Below the pieces are notes generated by a model. The model saw only the letters and a program-made list of their open reading frames with translations, made no database searches and was not told the DNA's origin. Both the position numbers and the translations under genes were made by a program. From the NCBI GenBank assembly GCA_964503615.1, contig CAZDBA010000198.1, positions 1 to 7,639 of the forward strand: a stretch of 7,639 nucleotides of DNA, written 5' to 3'. This DNA comes from CAZDBA01 sp964503615. Lineage in GTDB: Bacteria; Planctomycetota; Planctomycetia; Pirellulales; Pirellulaceae. Every line of letters begins with the position of its first letter. Within the stretch, counting starts at the first letter, position 1. Shown here piece by piece: positions 1 to 5,614 of the stretch.

Positions 1-344
1 TGGGTTCTCTTGGCTGCATGTTGACGTTTCCTGAGGCTGACTCGACTCGATTAAGTCAAAGTTTTATACGCACATTCCAGGGACAGGCTGAGATATGCTT
101 CGTTTCGATTGGAGCCTTGGAGTGCGGTTGGGGTTCACATATCGCCGACGGTCCACTTGAGGTGCTGAAGTAAGTTGTTTTGCCATCTCTTGTTTTATCT
201 CCCTTGAAAAGAACTTCGCCGTCGCAAACGAGTTTGCGATCAAAAACAATTCTGTAGTACCGATGTCGCCAAGTCAAACTGGGGCTCGGATCTTCATCGA
301 GCCACCATTCGTTTTTGCCCCGAACGATTCGATAAGAAAATAAA
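1..344. other. Left-edge region with no confident gene
   Basis: This stretch downstream of the lipoprotein terminator has no coding region I can assign. Two frames are open for some length. One on the minus strand (56-277 from a TTG, open further upstream) is listed separately. One on the plus strand runs from the left edge (position 3) to a TAA at 171-173 with no recognisable motif. On the minus strand an ATG at 18-20 is preceded by an AGGAAA-like ribosome-binding sequence around 29-34, so a minus-strand gene could begin there and leave the window after six codons. That is too little to call. Confidence 0.4.
56..277 (-). pseudogene. Possible gene remnant, 73 codons from a TTG, unrecognised
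   Basis: The frame encodes about 73 residues, rich in aromatic and charged residues (for example RHRYYRIVFDRKLVCDGEVL). It ends at a TAA/TAG-type stop at 56-58. The only usable start is TTG at 275-277, with no clear ribosome-binding site. The same frame stays open upstream on the minus strand through the terminator hairpin at 345-370 and into the 3' end of the lipoprotein gene. There is no signal peptide, and I recognise no family motif. The protein-like composition suggests either the degraded tail of a gene whose 5' part was lost, or chance. I favour a remnant only weakly. Confidence 0.2.
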
Positions 345-370
345 GAAGGGGCAGGTCGCCCCGCCCCTTC
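331..370 (-). terminator. Intrinsic terminator of the lipoprotein gene
   Basis: Read on the minus strand, a perfect 8-bp stem GAAGGGGC / GCCCCTTC (arms 363-370 and 345-352) encloses a 10-nt loop. It is followed at once by a T-rich tail, TTTATTTTCTTA. The hairpin begins 20 nt past the TAG stop of the lipoprotein gene at 390-392, exactly where a rho-independent terminator is expected. Its orientation fits that gene only. Confidence 0.8.
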
Positions 371-389
371 CTCTCCTTTCCGCCAGATG

Positions 390-1115
390 CTATCTGGACA
401 GAACCGTTAATCTGTCTTCGAAGAATTGGTTGCAAATTGAAAAAGAAATTCGCTGTCCCTCAAAAACCTTTTCGGCCATTTTGTCGGCTAGATTGTTTGT
501 GTACAGCTTTAAAGTTTGGGTTTGCGCACCTGCAGTCAAAAGCTCATCCGCAGCCATGTAGCGAACTTTAATGTCGCCCTCTATATTTCGGATGTGGATA
601 ATCACGCCCTTGATCCCTTTTTCTTCAATGAGTTGATGTAGGGGCTGAAGAATATCTTCCGAAACTCCATCCAAATAAACATTGGCCTCGCCGACTTTAT
701 GCAAGGTTCCTTTGGGCCCGTAAATTTTCTTTTTCGAAATCAAAAACTCGTCGCATAAGTCGATCACAAACGGCTGACCATCGAAACCGTTAGAAAGTTC
801 CAAACACATCAAGGAGAATAGTCTGGGTTGATCCTCTGCGCCTTCGATCGTGGCCATGCGAAATTGCCAGACATCACCCTCCTTAGCGAGTTCGACGGTT
901 ACCTCGTTATCACCTGAAAATCCGGTTTCGGTTAAAATTTCTCCCAGCCGGTCAACATCCGCCTCGGTAACCGTTATTCCGTCATAAAAAATCTCCGTTC
1001 CATTTATAGTTTTTTCCAGTTTTCCTGAGCATCCACAGGAGAACAAAATCAATGCTCCCAAGTAGGTGACAATGATAGCCTCGCCGAACGTTTCTTTGGG
1101 TTTCGAAAATTTCAT
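390..1115 (-). CDS. Putative lipoprotein with two tandem repeat domains, function unknown
   Basis: This encodes a 241-residue protein that I do not recognise as a named family. The N-terminus has a short basic stretch, a hydrophobic segment (about residues 13-25) and a Cys-containing LFSCGC sequence at 24-29. That suggests a type II signal peptide with lipidation at Cys27 (or Cys29) and attachment to a membrane. The mature part looks like two copies of an approximately 100-residue unit, about 41-130 and 145-238. Collinear matches are YDG (44-46) with LDG (148-150), ILTETGF (60-66) with LIEEKGI (162-168), GDVWQFRMA (80-88) with GDIKVRYMA (180-188), and DGQPFVIDLCDEFL (112-125) with EGQRISFSICNQFF (219-232). 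The ATG at 1115 is supported by an AAAGGA ribosome-binding sequence at 1125-1130, nine bases upstream. The gene stands alone, divergent from the next one, and ends in its own terminator. It is probably expressed and exported; its role is unknown. Confidence 0.8.
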   Translation of the reverse strand: MKFSKPKETFGEAIIVTYLGALILFSCGCSGKLEKTINGTEIFYDGITVTEADVDRLGEILTETGFSGDNEVTVELAKEGDVWQFRMATIEGAEDQPRLFSLMCLELSNGFDGQPFVIDLCDEFLISKKKIYGPKGTLHKVGEANVYLDGVSEDILQPLHQLIEEKGIKGVIIHIRNIEGDIKVRYMAADELLTAGAQTQTLKLYTNNLADKMAEKVFEGQRISFSICNQFFEDRLTVLSR

Positions 1116-1164
1116 CTTGGTTTGTCCTTTGCTATTGGGTAGCCAAGCTTTGTTCGTAAGGCGC

Positions 1165-1190
1165 TACTTTTGCGGAGAGGCGGACATTTT
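1165..1190 (+). repeat. Degenerate REP-like unit (GCGGAGAGGCGGAC)
   Basis: The sequence ACTTTTGCGGAGAGGCGGACA resembles the unit at 1287-1312 (CGGAGCGAAAGGCGACTGT), sharing GGAG...AGGCG.AC but missing a few central bases. It looks like a decayed copy of the same intergenic element, lying to the left of the large hairpin. The call rests on similarity within this window and on my recollection that GGAGCGAAAGGCGAC-type sequences recur between planctomycete genes. Confidence 0.35.
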
Positions 1191-1210
1191 TTCAAACGCT
1201 TGAAAGTGCA

Positions 1211-1279
1211 ATTGGTGACCCGGCGCGTTAGCGAGGACGAAGGCAAGCTGTTTCCTCGCTTACGCGTTGGGTTTCCAAT
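1211..1279 (+). repeat. REP-like palindrome forming a 27-bp hairpin
   Basis: The left arm 1211-1237 and right arm 1253-1279 are inverted repeats around a 15-nt loop (1238-1252). Of 27 positions, 22 pair in Watson-Crick fashion and three more (1217/1273, 1222/1268, 1223/1267) become G-U pairs in plus-strand RNA. Only 1216/1274 and 1229/1261 are true mismatches. The core, CGCGTTAGCGAGGA facing TCCTCGCTTACGCG, is of the kind that recurs between genes in Pirellulaceae. No T-run follows, so it is not a standard terminator, and it lies between divergent promoters rather than after a gene. A REP-type element that is a substrate of a RAYT transposase is the best reading; a remnant of such a transposase sits at the right end of the window. 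Confidence 0.7.
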
Positions 1280-1286
1280 AAAATCG

Positions 1287-1312
1287 CAGCCTCGGAGCGA
1301 AAGGCGACTGTA
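1287..1312 (+). repeat. REP-like unit (GGAGCGAAAGGCGACTGT)
   Basis: Eight bases after the large hairpin, CAGCCT (1287-1292) and AGGCGACTG (1302-1310) form a small imperfect stem with a three-base bulge. The central GGAGCGAAAGGCGAC resembles the degenerate unit at 1165-1190. On the opposite strand, GTCGCCTTTCG also resembles the palindrome near 3714-3738 (GTCACCTTTCG). With the hairpin to its left it forms a mosaic similar to the compound REP clusters of other bacteria. Confidence 0.45.
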
Positions 1313-1481
1313 GGAACAAAGTCAGGTTTATAAATTGTTTGCTTTACCCTTTTGGAAGCGGTGAGCAGCCAAATCTGTTACAAAAGAAATTGCGAAAGGA
1401 CAAAAAACAAATGAACTGAAAAAAAGCGGGAAAACCTTACTTCAGCGTTTTAAATCTCTGCGATTCAGCCTTAGTAGCACG

Positions 1482-2183
1482 ATGAAATTTTCTCTAAGAA
1501 TATTGCTTTTGCTTGTTGCCGTTGCTGCGGTCGTCGTTGCGGTCGTCGTCTCTAACCTTACGAATCAACCTTGGGGGCAGCTGACTGGCAAGTTCGTTGA
1601 TGGAAATGGAAAAGGTATCGAAAACGTATGGGTAGTTTTGACTACAAAAGACGTCAGTGCATTGCGCGTCCACAAATCGCTAGCCGCACAGAAAGAAAAT
1701 CCCGTAGTCGTTTCCATTGATCAGAACGGATGCAGCCATCGTTTCGTACACGTACAGACGGGGCAAACTCTGCGAATCGTCAACAACGACACCAGAGGTA
1801 GAAACGTATGTCCAGTACTACTCAACTGGGCGGGCAGTTCCAATATTCCACTTGGTGGAAGTCAGGGTTTCGTTTTTGAAATTCCGTGTCGCTTTCCCGG
1901 GTATCTGGCCGATGATCTGACGGCAGGTTTCATAATCCCTTTGTCCGTAACGGACCATCCTTACGCGACTTCAACTAATGCAAACGGCGAATTTTCCCTG
2001 CCATACCTTCCCAAAGGAAAGTGGGAGTTTCGCTTTTGGCATCCGGAAGTAGGCCATCTGAGAAACGTGAAAATTGGCGCTGAGATGACTGGGCGAAGAG
2101 GCGACATCGAAATTGATGTAAGAGGGTTTTTCAAAACCGATCTTGGAACGATCGAAGTCGAAGATTCAAAATTCGTCAGATAG
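1482..2183 (+). CDS. Membrane-anchored cupredoxin-like (methylamine-utilisation-type) protein with degenerate metal site
   Basis: This encodes 233 residues. Residues 6-23 are a strongly hydrophobic Val/Ala/Leu segment with a short basic start, so the protein is probably anchored in the membrane with the rest outside. An early Gly-rich segment (WGQLTGKFVDGNGKGIENVWV, about 31-51) looks like a carboxypeptidase-regulatory or beta-sandwich start. PVVVSIDQNGC (74-84) through IVNNDTRGRNV (99-109), VTDHPY (156-161), NANGEFSLPYLPKGKW (167-181) and WHPEVG (186-191) match the conserved order of planctomycete cupredoxin/methylamine-utilisation-type proteins. In typical members, as I recall them, a His follows the N-D-P stretch (GHN) and a C-x-I-H-P-W-M motif comes next. 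Here these read GRN (106-108) and IPCRFPGYL (134-142), so Cys136 is kept but both His residues seem lost. Electron transfer is therefore doubtful. The ATG has no clear ribosome-binding site. The gene is monocistronic and converges on the dehydrogenase gene, with 41 bp between stops. Confidence 0.75.
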   Translation: MKFSLRILLLLVAVAAVVVAVVVSNLTNQPWGQLTGKFVDGNGKGIENVWVVLTTKDVSALRVHKSLAAQKENPVVVSIDQNGCSHRFVHVQTGQTLRIVNNDTRGRNVCPVLLNWAGSSNIPLGGSQGFVFEIPCRFPGYLADDLTAGFIIPLSVTDHPYATSTNANGEFSLPYLPKGKWEFRFWHPEVGHLRNVKIGAEMTGRRGDIEIDVRGFFKTDLGTIEVEDSKFVR

Positions 2184-2224
2184 CCAAGCTTGATTCTACT
2201 TGCCCAAAAGGTGGCCGCTATTTG

Positions 2225-3631
2225 CTATTGTTGGCTGAGAATCGCAATGAACGGTCCGATGTCCGCAAAGTTTACCCCTCCACTGGAATCAACATCCGCT
2301 TCGGCTTGAAATTCACCGGAGAGAAGAAACTCAATGAAGGGTGCGATGTCGAAGAAGTTGACCTCGCCGTCCAAATTCACATCGCCTACCAAGGTTGCAT
2401 CGACCGAGTTAAGCCGAAAAACGTTTCCATCAAGACTGACCACAAACAGATCACCGTTGTTGTCCTCGCCAAATGATGACACGCTCGTGATACTGGTCTG
2501 ACCTGCCACCTCGATCCGGTCGGTCCAGTTTTCAAAATTGGTGAAGTTGGTGCCATCAAAGTCGGCTTGGGCATCCTGATTGAATTCGAAAGACCAGATA
2601 TTATCGGAGACGAAGTCAGCAAAGAAATACTGGCCATCGAGTTCAGGAATGCTACCCCTGTAACGATATCCACCCGTTACAGAGAATCCTTGTGTATCAC
2701 CAAAGCCGCGAGTGTATTGATAAACGGGATCAATGGCACCAGGAACTGCCGGACCAAGCGTTCCTTCGCGTAATCTCCAGCCATAATTTTGTCCTGAAGT
2801 TCCCGCTGGAATGACATCAATCTCTTCTCGTGCGTTTTGCCCAACATCGCCGATCCACAGATCGCCAGTGTCGCGATCGAAACTGCAGCGGTATGGGTTT
2901 CGCAATCCATAAACAAAAATCTCATCGTCACCCACCTGACCAACAAACGGATTGGAAGTAGGAACCGAATAGTTCCGACTGGCGTCGCCCGGAAAATCAT
3001 CGCCCTCGATATCAACTCGAAGAATCTTACCCAACAAGTTGTTGGTAATTGTCTGCGAGTTATTGCCAGGATCATTGCCTGACCCGCCGTCACCTGTAGC
3101 AATGTATAGAAAGCCGTCTTCTCCAAATCCTATCCAACCTGCGTTATGGTTGGAAAACGGTTGGTCAACAGTCAAAATGTCTTGTGTGGCATTCGGGCTG
3201 CCTTGAGTTAGGCTTTGACGAGTGTATTCTCGCACGCGTGTTTCGCCAGCGGAGTCTGTGTAGTTTAAAAAGTACCTGCCGTTGGTTTGATAATCAGGAT
3301 GAAAGGCAAGTCCTAGCAACCCCTGTTCGTTTCTGGTCGACACTGTGCCGTTGGGAAGCGTTACAAAAGTTGATCTGGTTCCAGTGGAAAGGTCGATTCG
3401 CTGGATCGTTCCGCGGTGCTGTTCCAACACGAACAAATTGTTTGAATCGCCAGGGGCCGAAGTAGCAAATACCGGACGAGCAAGACCACTGCCAACGACT
3501 TCAAAGTTAAGCGCAGTAACGTTCGATTGGCCCAGTGTTACCGTGGAGAATGCAAGTGCAAGAAGGACCGCCGCAAAACTCCTGACTAAATTGTTTTTGC
3601 TTTTTAAACTCATTTCAGTGTTGTCTTTCAT
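2225..3631 (-). CDS. Secreted PQQ-type sugar dehydrogenase (glucose/sorbosone dehydrogenase family) with C-terminal dockerin-like module
   Basis: This encodes 468 residues. A signal peptide covers about 1-35, with a hydrophobic core at 19-31 and probable cleavage after TLG. The beta-propeller domain (about 38-410) has family hallmarks in order: EQGLLGLAFHPDY (102-114); NHNAGWIGFG (161-170), where His162 is in the place of the catalytic base of soluble PQQ glucose dehydrogenases; LYIATGDGG (175-183); NNLLGKILRVD (197-207); YGLRNPYRCSFD (241-252), with Arg residues expected near PQQ; LWIGDVGQ (258-265); GGYRYRGS (320-327); and SFGEDNNGDLFV (386-397). Such enzymes oxidise aldoses or related sugars using PQQ. 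Residues 416-466 contain two Ca-loop-like repeats, GDVNLDGEVNFFD and ADVDSSGGVNFAD, each followed by a PFI helix. This is the dockerin type I-like tail common on planctomycete secreted proteins. Substrate and PQQ supply are not visible here. The start is set by the GAAGG at 3639-3643; the later Met7 has no such site. Confidence 0.88.
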   Translation of the reverse strand: MKDNTEMSLKSKNNLVRSFAAVLLALAFSTVTLGQSNVTALNFEVVGSGLARPVFATSAPGDSNNLFVLEQHRGTIQRIDLSTGTRSTFVTLPNGTVSTRNEQGLLGLAFHPDYQTNGRYFLNYTDSAGETRVREYTRQSLTQGSPNATQDILTVDQPFSNHNAGWIGFGEDGFLYIATGDGGSGNDPGNNSQTITNNLLGKILRVDIEGDDFPGDASRNYSVPTSNPFVGQVGDDEIFVYGLRNPYRCSFDRDTGDLWIGDVGQNAREEIDVIPAGTSGQNYGWRLREGTLGPAVPGAIDPVYQYTRGFGDTQGFSVTGGYRYRGSIPELDGQYFFADFVSDNIWSFEFNQDAQADFDGTNFTNFENWTDRIEVAGQTSITSVSSFGEDNNGDLFVVSLDGNVFRLNSVDATLVGDVNLDGEVNFFDIAPFIEFLLSGEFQAEADVDSSGGVNFADIGPFIAILSQQ

Positions 3632-3638
3632 TGCATCG

Positions 3639-3643
3639 CCTTC
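3639..3643 (-). promoter_or_regulatory. Ribosome-binding site of the dehydrogenase gene
   Basis: GAAGG on the minus strand lies seven bases upstream of the ATG at 3629-3631. No comparable sequence precedes the alternative in-frame ATG at 3611-3613, so this site favours the longer protein. Confidence 0.55.
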
Positions 3644-3668
3644 TGCTGTTAGTTGCGGTCACACGACT

Positions 3669-3696
3669 AGCTTATGTACTACGCGGATCAAGTCAA
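3669..3696 (-). promoter_or_regulatory. Possible sigma-70-like promoter of the dehydrogenase gene
   Basis: On the minus strand, TTGACT (3691-3696) matches the -35 consensus at five of six bases. It is followed after 16 bp by TAAGCT (3669-3674), a weak -10 with three matches. The distance to the ATG at 3631 is reasonable. The -10 is poor and planctomycete promoters are not well defined, so this is only a candidate. Confidence 0.3.
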
Positions 3697-3713
3697 CTCG
3701 TATGGCCTGATCG

Positions 3714-3738
3714 TCACCTTTCGTGAAATGAAAGGCGA
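3714..3738. repeat. REP-like small palindrome
   Basis: CCTTTC (3717-3722) and GAAAGG (3730-3735) form a 6-bp stem around a 7-nt loop. Two more pairs (3714/3738 and 3715/3737) lie outside a single A/C mismatch. The left arm context GTCACCTTTCG resembles the opposite strand of the REP-like unit at 1287-1312. On the minus strand, where it would follow the membrane-protein gene ending at 3792, no T-run comes after it, so it is not a typical terminator. It may still stabilise that mRNA end. Confidence 0.4.
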
Positions 3739-3791
3739 TTTTCGGGGGCTCTTTCCCGCTAACTGTAGATTTTTAATCGTCCAAAATAAAT

Positions 3792-4547
3792 CTAAACGTC
3801 GGTTACGGGGTGCTCTTCCGTAAGTCCGTTTAAAGCTTCGCTCCTGATTTTCGACACGAAGAAATAGGTCGTTAAACCGACTGCGGCAAAGGCGCTTTGC
3901 GGCGTCCAGAAAATAAAGATTCCCATCAGCGTGCGATCAAACTCTAACCCCCGAATGATGCCAGACCAAATCGCACCGGAAATCATAATGGTTGCCGCTA
4001 TCAACAGAACGACGCAACGAGCTTCCCAGCCAATATTGCGAGGTAAAAATGCGATTGCGATTAGCGAGATCGGACCCAGTACATATACAAACCACAACAA
4101 CTCTCGTGTCCCTGCCCATTGAGTCATGAACCCAAACGTAATTGCTGCCAAAGCAGTCGCACCCATCATTCCGCCAACAGAAAACTGCATCTTTCCAGAC
4201 GAAAGTTCAGTCCTCGAAGCTGAATTCGCTTCATACTCGTCAACCCAGCGATTTAGTTTGGGCATAAGGGAAACCGCTACAAACCCGAACACGCTGCCAA
4301 TCACCAAAGCGAAAGCAATGTTCATTCCCAACGAGCCTATAGCGATACTGCCGCTCGTTGAATCGCGAGCATAATTCCATATTTCAAACGGAAAGCCGAT
4401 CGCGCCTCCGCTCAAAACTTCCTGATCAAACAGATGGCTGATATCAGAAGAGCGAAACAAATAGCTGACTGAGTTCAGGCCCGCACACAGCATTATCCCG
4501 AACGTCACTCCGCGAAAGAACCAATGCCGAGCTGTCTTGCCAATCAT
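3792..4547 (-). CDS. Six-helix membrane protein of unknown function
   Basis: This encodes 251 residues that I cannot place in a named family. Hydrophobic segments suggest about six membrane helices: roughly 10-30, 70-94, 123-143, 150-168, 177-199 and 207-231. A polar loop (96-119, PKLNRWVDEYEANSASRTEL) lies between the second and third. The region GGAIGFPFEIWNYA (47-60) recalls a GFPF-type motif seen in small planctomycete membrane proteins, and the KMQFSVGGMMGATALAAITFG start of helix three recalls another common planctomycete membrane segment. Both likenesses are from memory and say nothing firm about function. The ATG at 4547 follows an AAGGA at 4554-4558 with six bases between, a good ribosome-binding site. 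The gene is transcribed away from the ABC exporter operon and in the same direction as the dehydrogenase, 160 bp upstream of it. A functional link to either is unproven. Confidence 0.75.
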   Translation of the reverse strand: MIGKTARHWFFRGVTFGIMLCAGLNSVSYLFRSSDISHLFDQEVLSGGAIGFPFEIWNYARDSTSGSIAIGSLGMNIAFALVIGSVFGFVAVSLMPKLNRWVDEYEANSASRTELSSGKMQFSVGGMMGATALAAITFGFMTQWAGTRELLWFVYVLGPISLIAIAFLPRNIGWEARCVVLLIAATIMISGAIWSGIIRGLEFDRTLMGIFIFWTPQSAFAAVGLTTYFFVSKIRSEALNGLTEEHPVTDV

Positions 4548-4801
4548 ATTGCGTCCTTGTGTTTTGCATGGTCAATAAAATGAAAGCCCAGTCTAGCCGA
4601 ATCAGCAAGTCGGTCCGGTTTGCGTTTTAACAATGCCTTTGGGGAAATAACGATTGTGCCGAATTCACCAACGGTTTACTGATTCTCGCGGGACAAATTC
4701 GCGTGTTCCGTTCGCTTCCTGCGATCGTTTTCGCTCTTGAGCCTCCCCACAACGTAGGCTTGCCAAACTATTCGATTTCTGGCCACGATACAAACGAACT
4801 G

Positions 4802-5551
4802 ATGAACAAGCCACTTGAAACTAACGAAGTGACTATCGACGTCGAGAATTTTTCGAAAGCCTACGAAAACCAACTGGCCGTCGATCAACTTTCTTTCCAA
4901 GTCCGCGCGGGAGAAGTGTACGGTATGGTCGGACCCAACGGCGCCGGCAAAACAACTACCTTGCGTGCTTTGACCGGAATTATCTCGCTGAGCGGCGGAG
5001 CAATGCGAGTCAATGGATTTGATGTTGATCTAAACCCCTTGTCTGTAAAACAACGGACAGCCTACGTTCCCGACGATCCTCAATTGTTCAACGATCTCAC
5101 GGTCCATGAGCACTTTGCATTTACCGCCAGCGTTTACGGTGTCGAGGACTGGACCGCAAAAATGGAGAAGTGGTTGGCTTGTTTCGAATTGTTGGACAAA
5201 GTCAACGCACGGGCAAGTGACCTTTCGCGCGGGATGCGTCAGAAACTGGCCATCTCATGTGCTTATCTTTACGAGCCTGCCGCGCTGTTGCTGGACGAGC
5301 CGATGACCGGTTTGGACCCGCAAGGAATTCGGATGTTAAAGAATTCAATCGTTGAGCAAGCCCAGCGTGGCGCGGCGATCATTATCAGTTCGCACTTGCT
5401 GGCAATGGTAGAGGATATTTGTTCGCACGTGATGGTGTTGAAACAAGGCCAGCGACAATTCGTTGGAAGCCTGGACGAACTGAAAACTCGCTTCGCCGAA
5501 GAAGACACTAACGCAACGCTCGAAGACGTTTTCTTTAATGCTGTCTCTTGA
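4802..5551 (+). CDS. ABC exporter ATP-binding protein
   Basis: This encodes 249 residues, the usual size for the ATPase of an ABC-2-type exporter. It should hydrolyse ATP on the inner face of the membrane to drive the permease encoded next. Visible motifs: Walker A GPNGAGKTT (44-52), signature LSRGMRQKL (141-149), Walker B ALLLDEP (161-167), D-loop GLDP (170-173) and the switch His198 in ISSHLL. At the Q-loop position the sequence reads AYVPDDPQLF (87-96), with Asp instead of Gln; acidic residues there occur in other ABC-2-type exporter ATPases. The frame stays open upstream to a GTG at 4703, but those 33 extra residues resemble nothing in ABC proteins. I chose the ATG at 4802 because homology starts soon after it (IDVENFSKAY), although no clear ribosome-binding site precedes it. 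The gap to the permease gene is 63 bp, consistent with an operon. Substrate unknown. Confidence 0.92.
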   Translation: MNKPLETNEVTIDVENFSKAYENQLAVDQLSFQVRAGEVYGMVGPNGAGKTTTLRALTGIISLSGGAMRVNGFDVDLNPLSVKQRTAYVPDDPQLFNDLTVHEHFAFTASVYGVEDWTAKMEKWLACFELLDKVNARASDLSRGMRQKLAISCAYLYEPAALLLDEPMTGLDPQGIRMLKNSIVEQAQRGAAIIISSHLLAMVEDICSHVMVLKQGQRQFVGSLDELKTRFAEEDTNATLEDVFFNAVS

Positions 5552-5603
5552 TCCGCAAGTGTCTACCACTGCATTTGTTTTTCCAGTTATTTCACCGCAA
5601 ACC

Positions 5604-5607
5604 AGGA
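5604..5607 (+). promoter_or_regulatory. Ribosome-binding site of the exporter permease gene
   Basis: AGGA lies seven bases upstream of the ATG at 5615-5617. It is the best-placed Shine-Dalgarno sequence in the gap after the ATPase gene and supports that start. Confidence 0.5.
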
Positions 5608-5614
5608 TCTTCAC

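Larger units (their letters stand above)
1116..1481. other. Divergent intergenic region with REP-like palindromes
   Basis: The 366-bp gap lies between two divergently transcribed genes, so it should contain both promoters. I found no convincing -35/-10 pair for either gene. A TATAAA at about 1331-1336 has no matching -35. The middle (1165-1312) carries the palindrome cluster described separately. The right part (1380-1435) is A-rich and contains an AAAGGA sequence (1395-1400) followed ten bases later by a two-codon frame, ATG AAC TGA (1411-1419). No gene is evident. Confidence 0.6.

Noticed and set aside
1500..1550. Repeated GTCGTC/GTTGCGGTC stretch as a tandem repeat.
   Set aside because: It is explained by repeated Val and Ala codons in the hydrophobic anchor of the cupredoxin-like protein.
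1140..2191. The 11-bp direct repeat TAGCCAAGCTT at 1140-1150 and 2181-2191 flanks the REP cluster and the cupredoxin-like gene, like a target-site duplication.
   Set aside because: Several 11-bp matches are expected by chance among all pairs of positions in a window this size. The match does not extend, and no transposase or terminal inverted repeats lie between the copies.
2386..3710. Several further open frames on both strands across the dehydrogenase gene.
   Set aside because: They overlap a gene with clear family motifs throughout, have no motifs of their own and are shadows of its codon structure.
3743..3758. CGGG...CCCG inverted repeat near the end of the membrane-protein gene as a terminator.
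   Set aside because: The stem is only four base pairs and is not followed by a T-run on the minus strand.
4703..4801. N-terminal extension of the ABC ATPase from a GTG start.
   Set aside because: The 33 residues have no ABC-family similarity and no strong ribosome-binding site. The ATG at 4802 lies just ahead of the conserved start of the domain.
4548..4801. Promoters for the divergent membrane protein and the exporter operon.
   Set aside because: Possible -35/-10 pairs (for example TTGCTG with TTTCAT on the minus strand) match the consensus too poorly to list as features.
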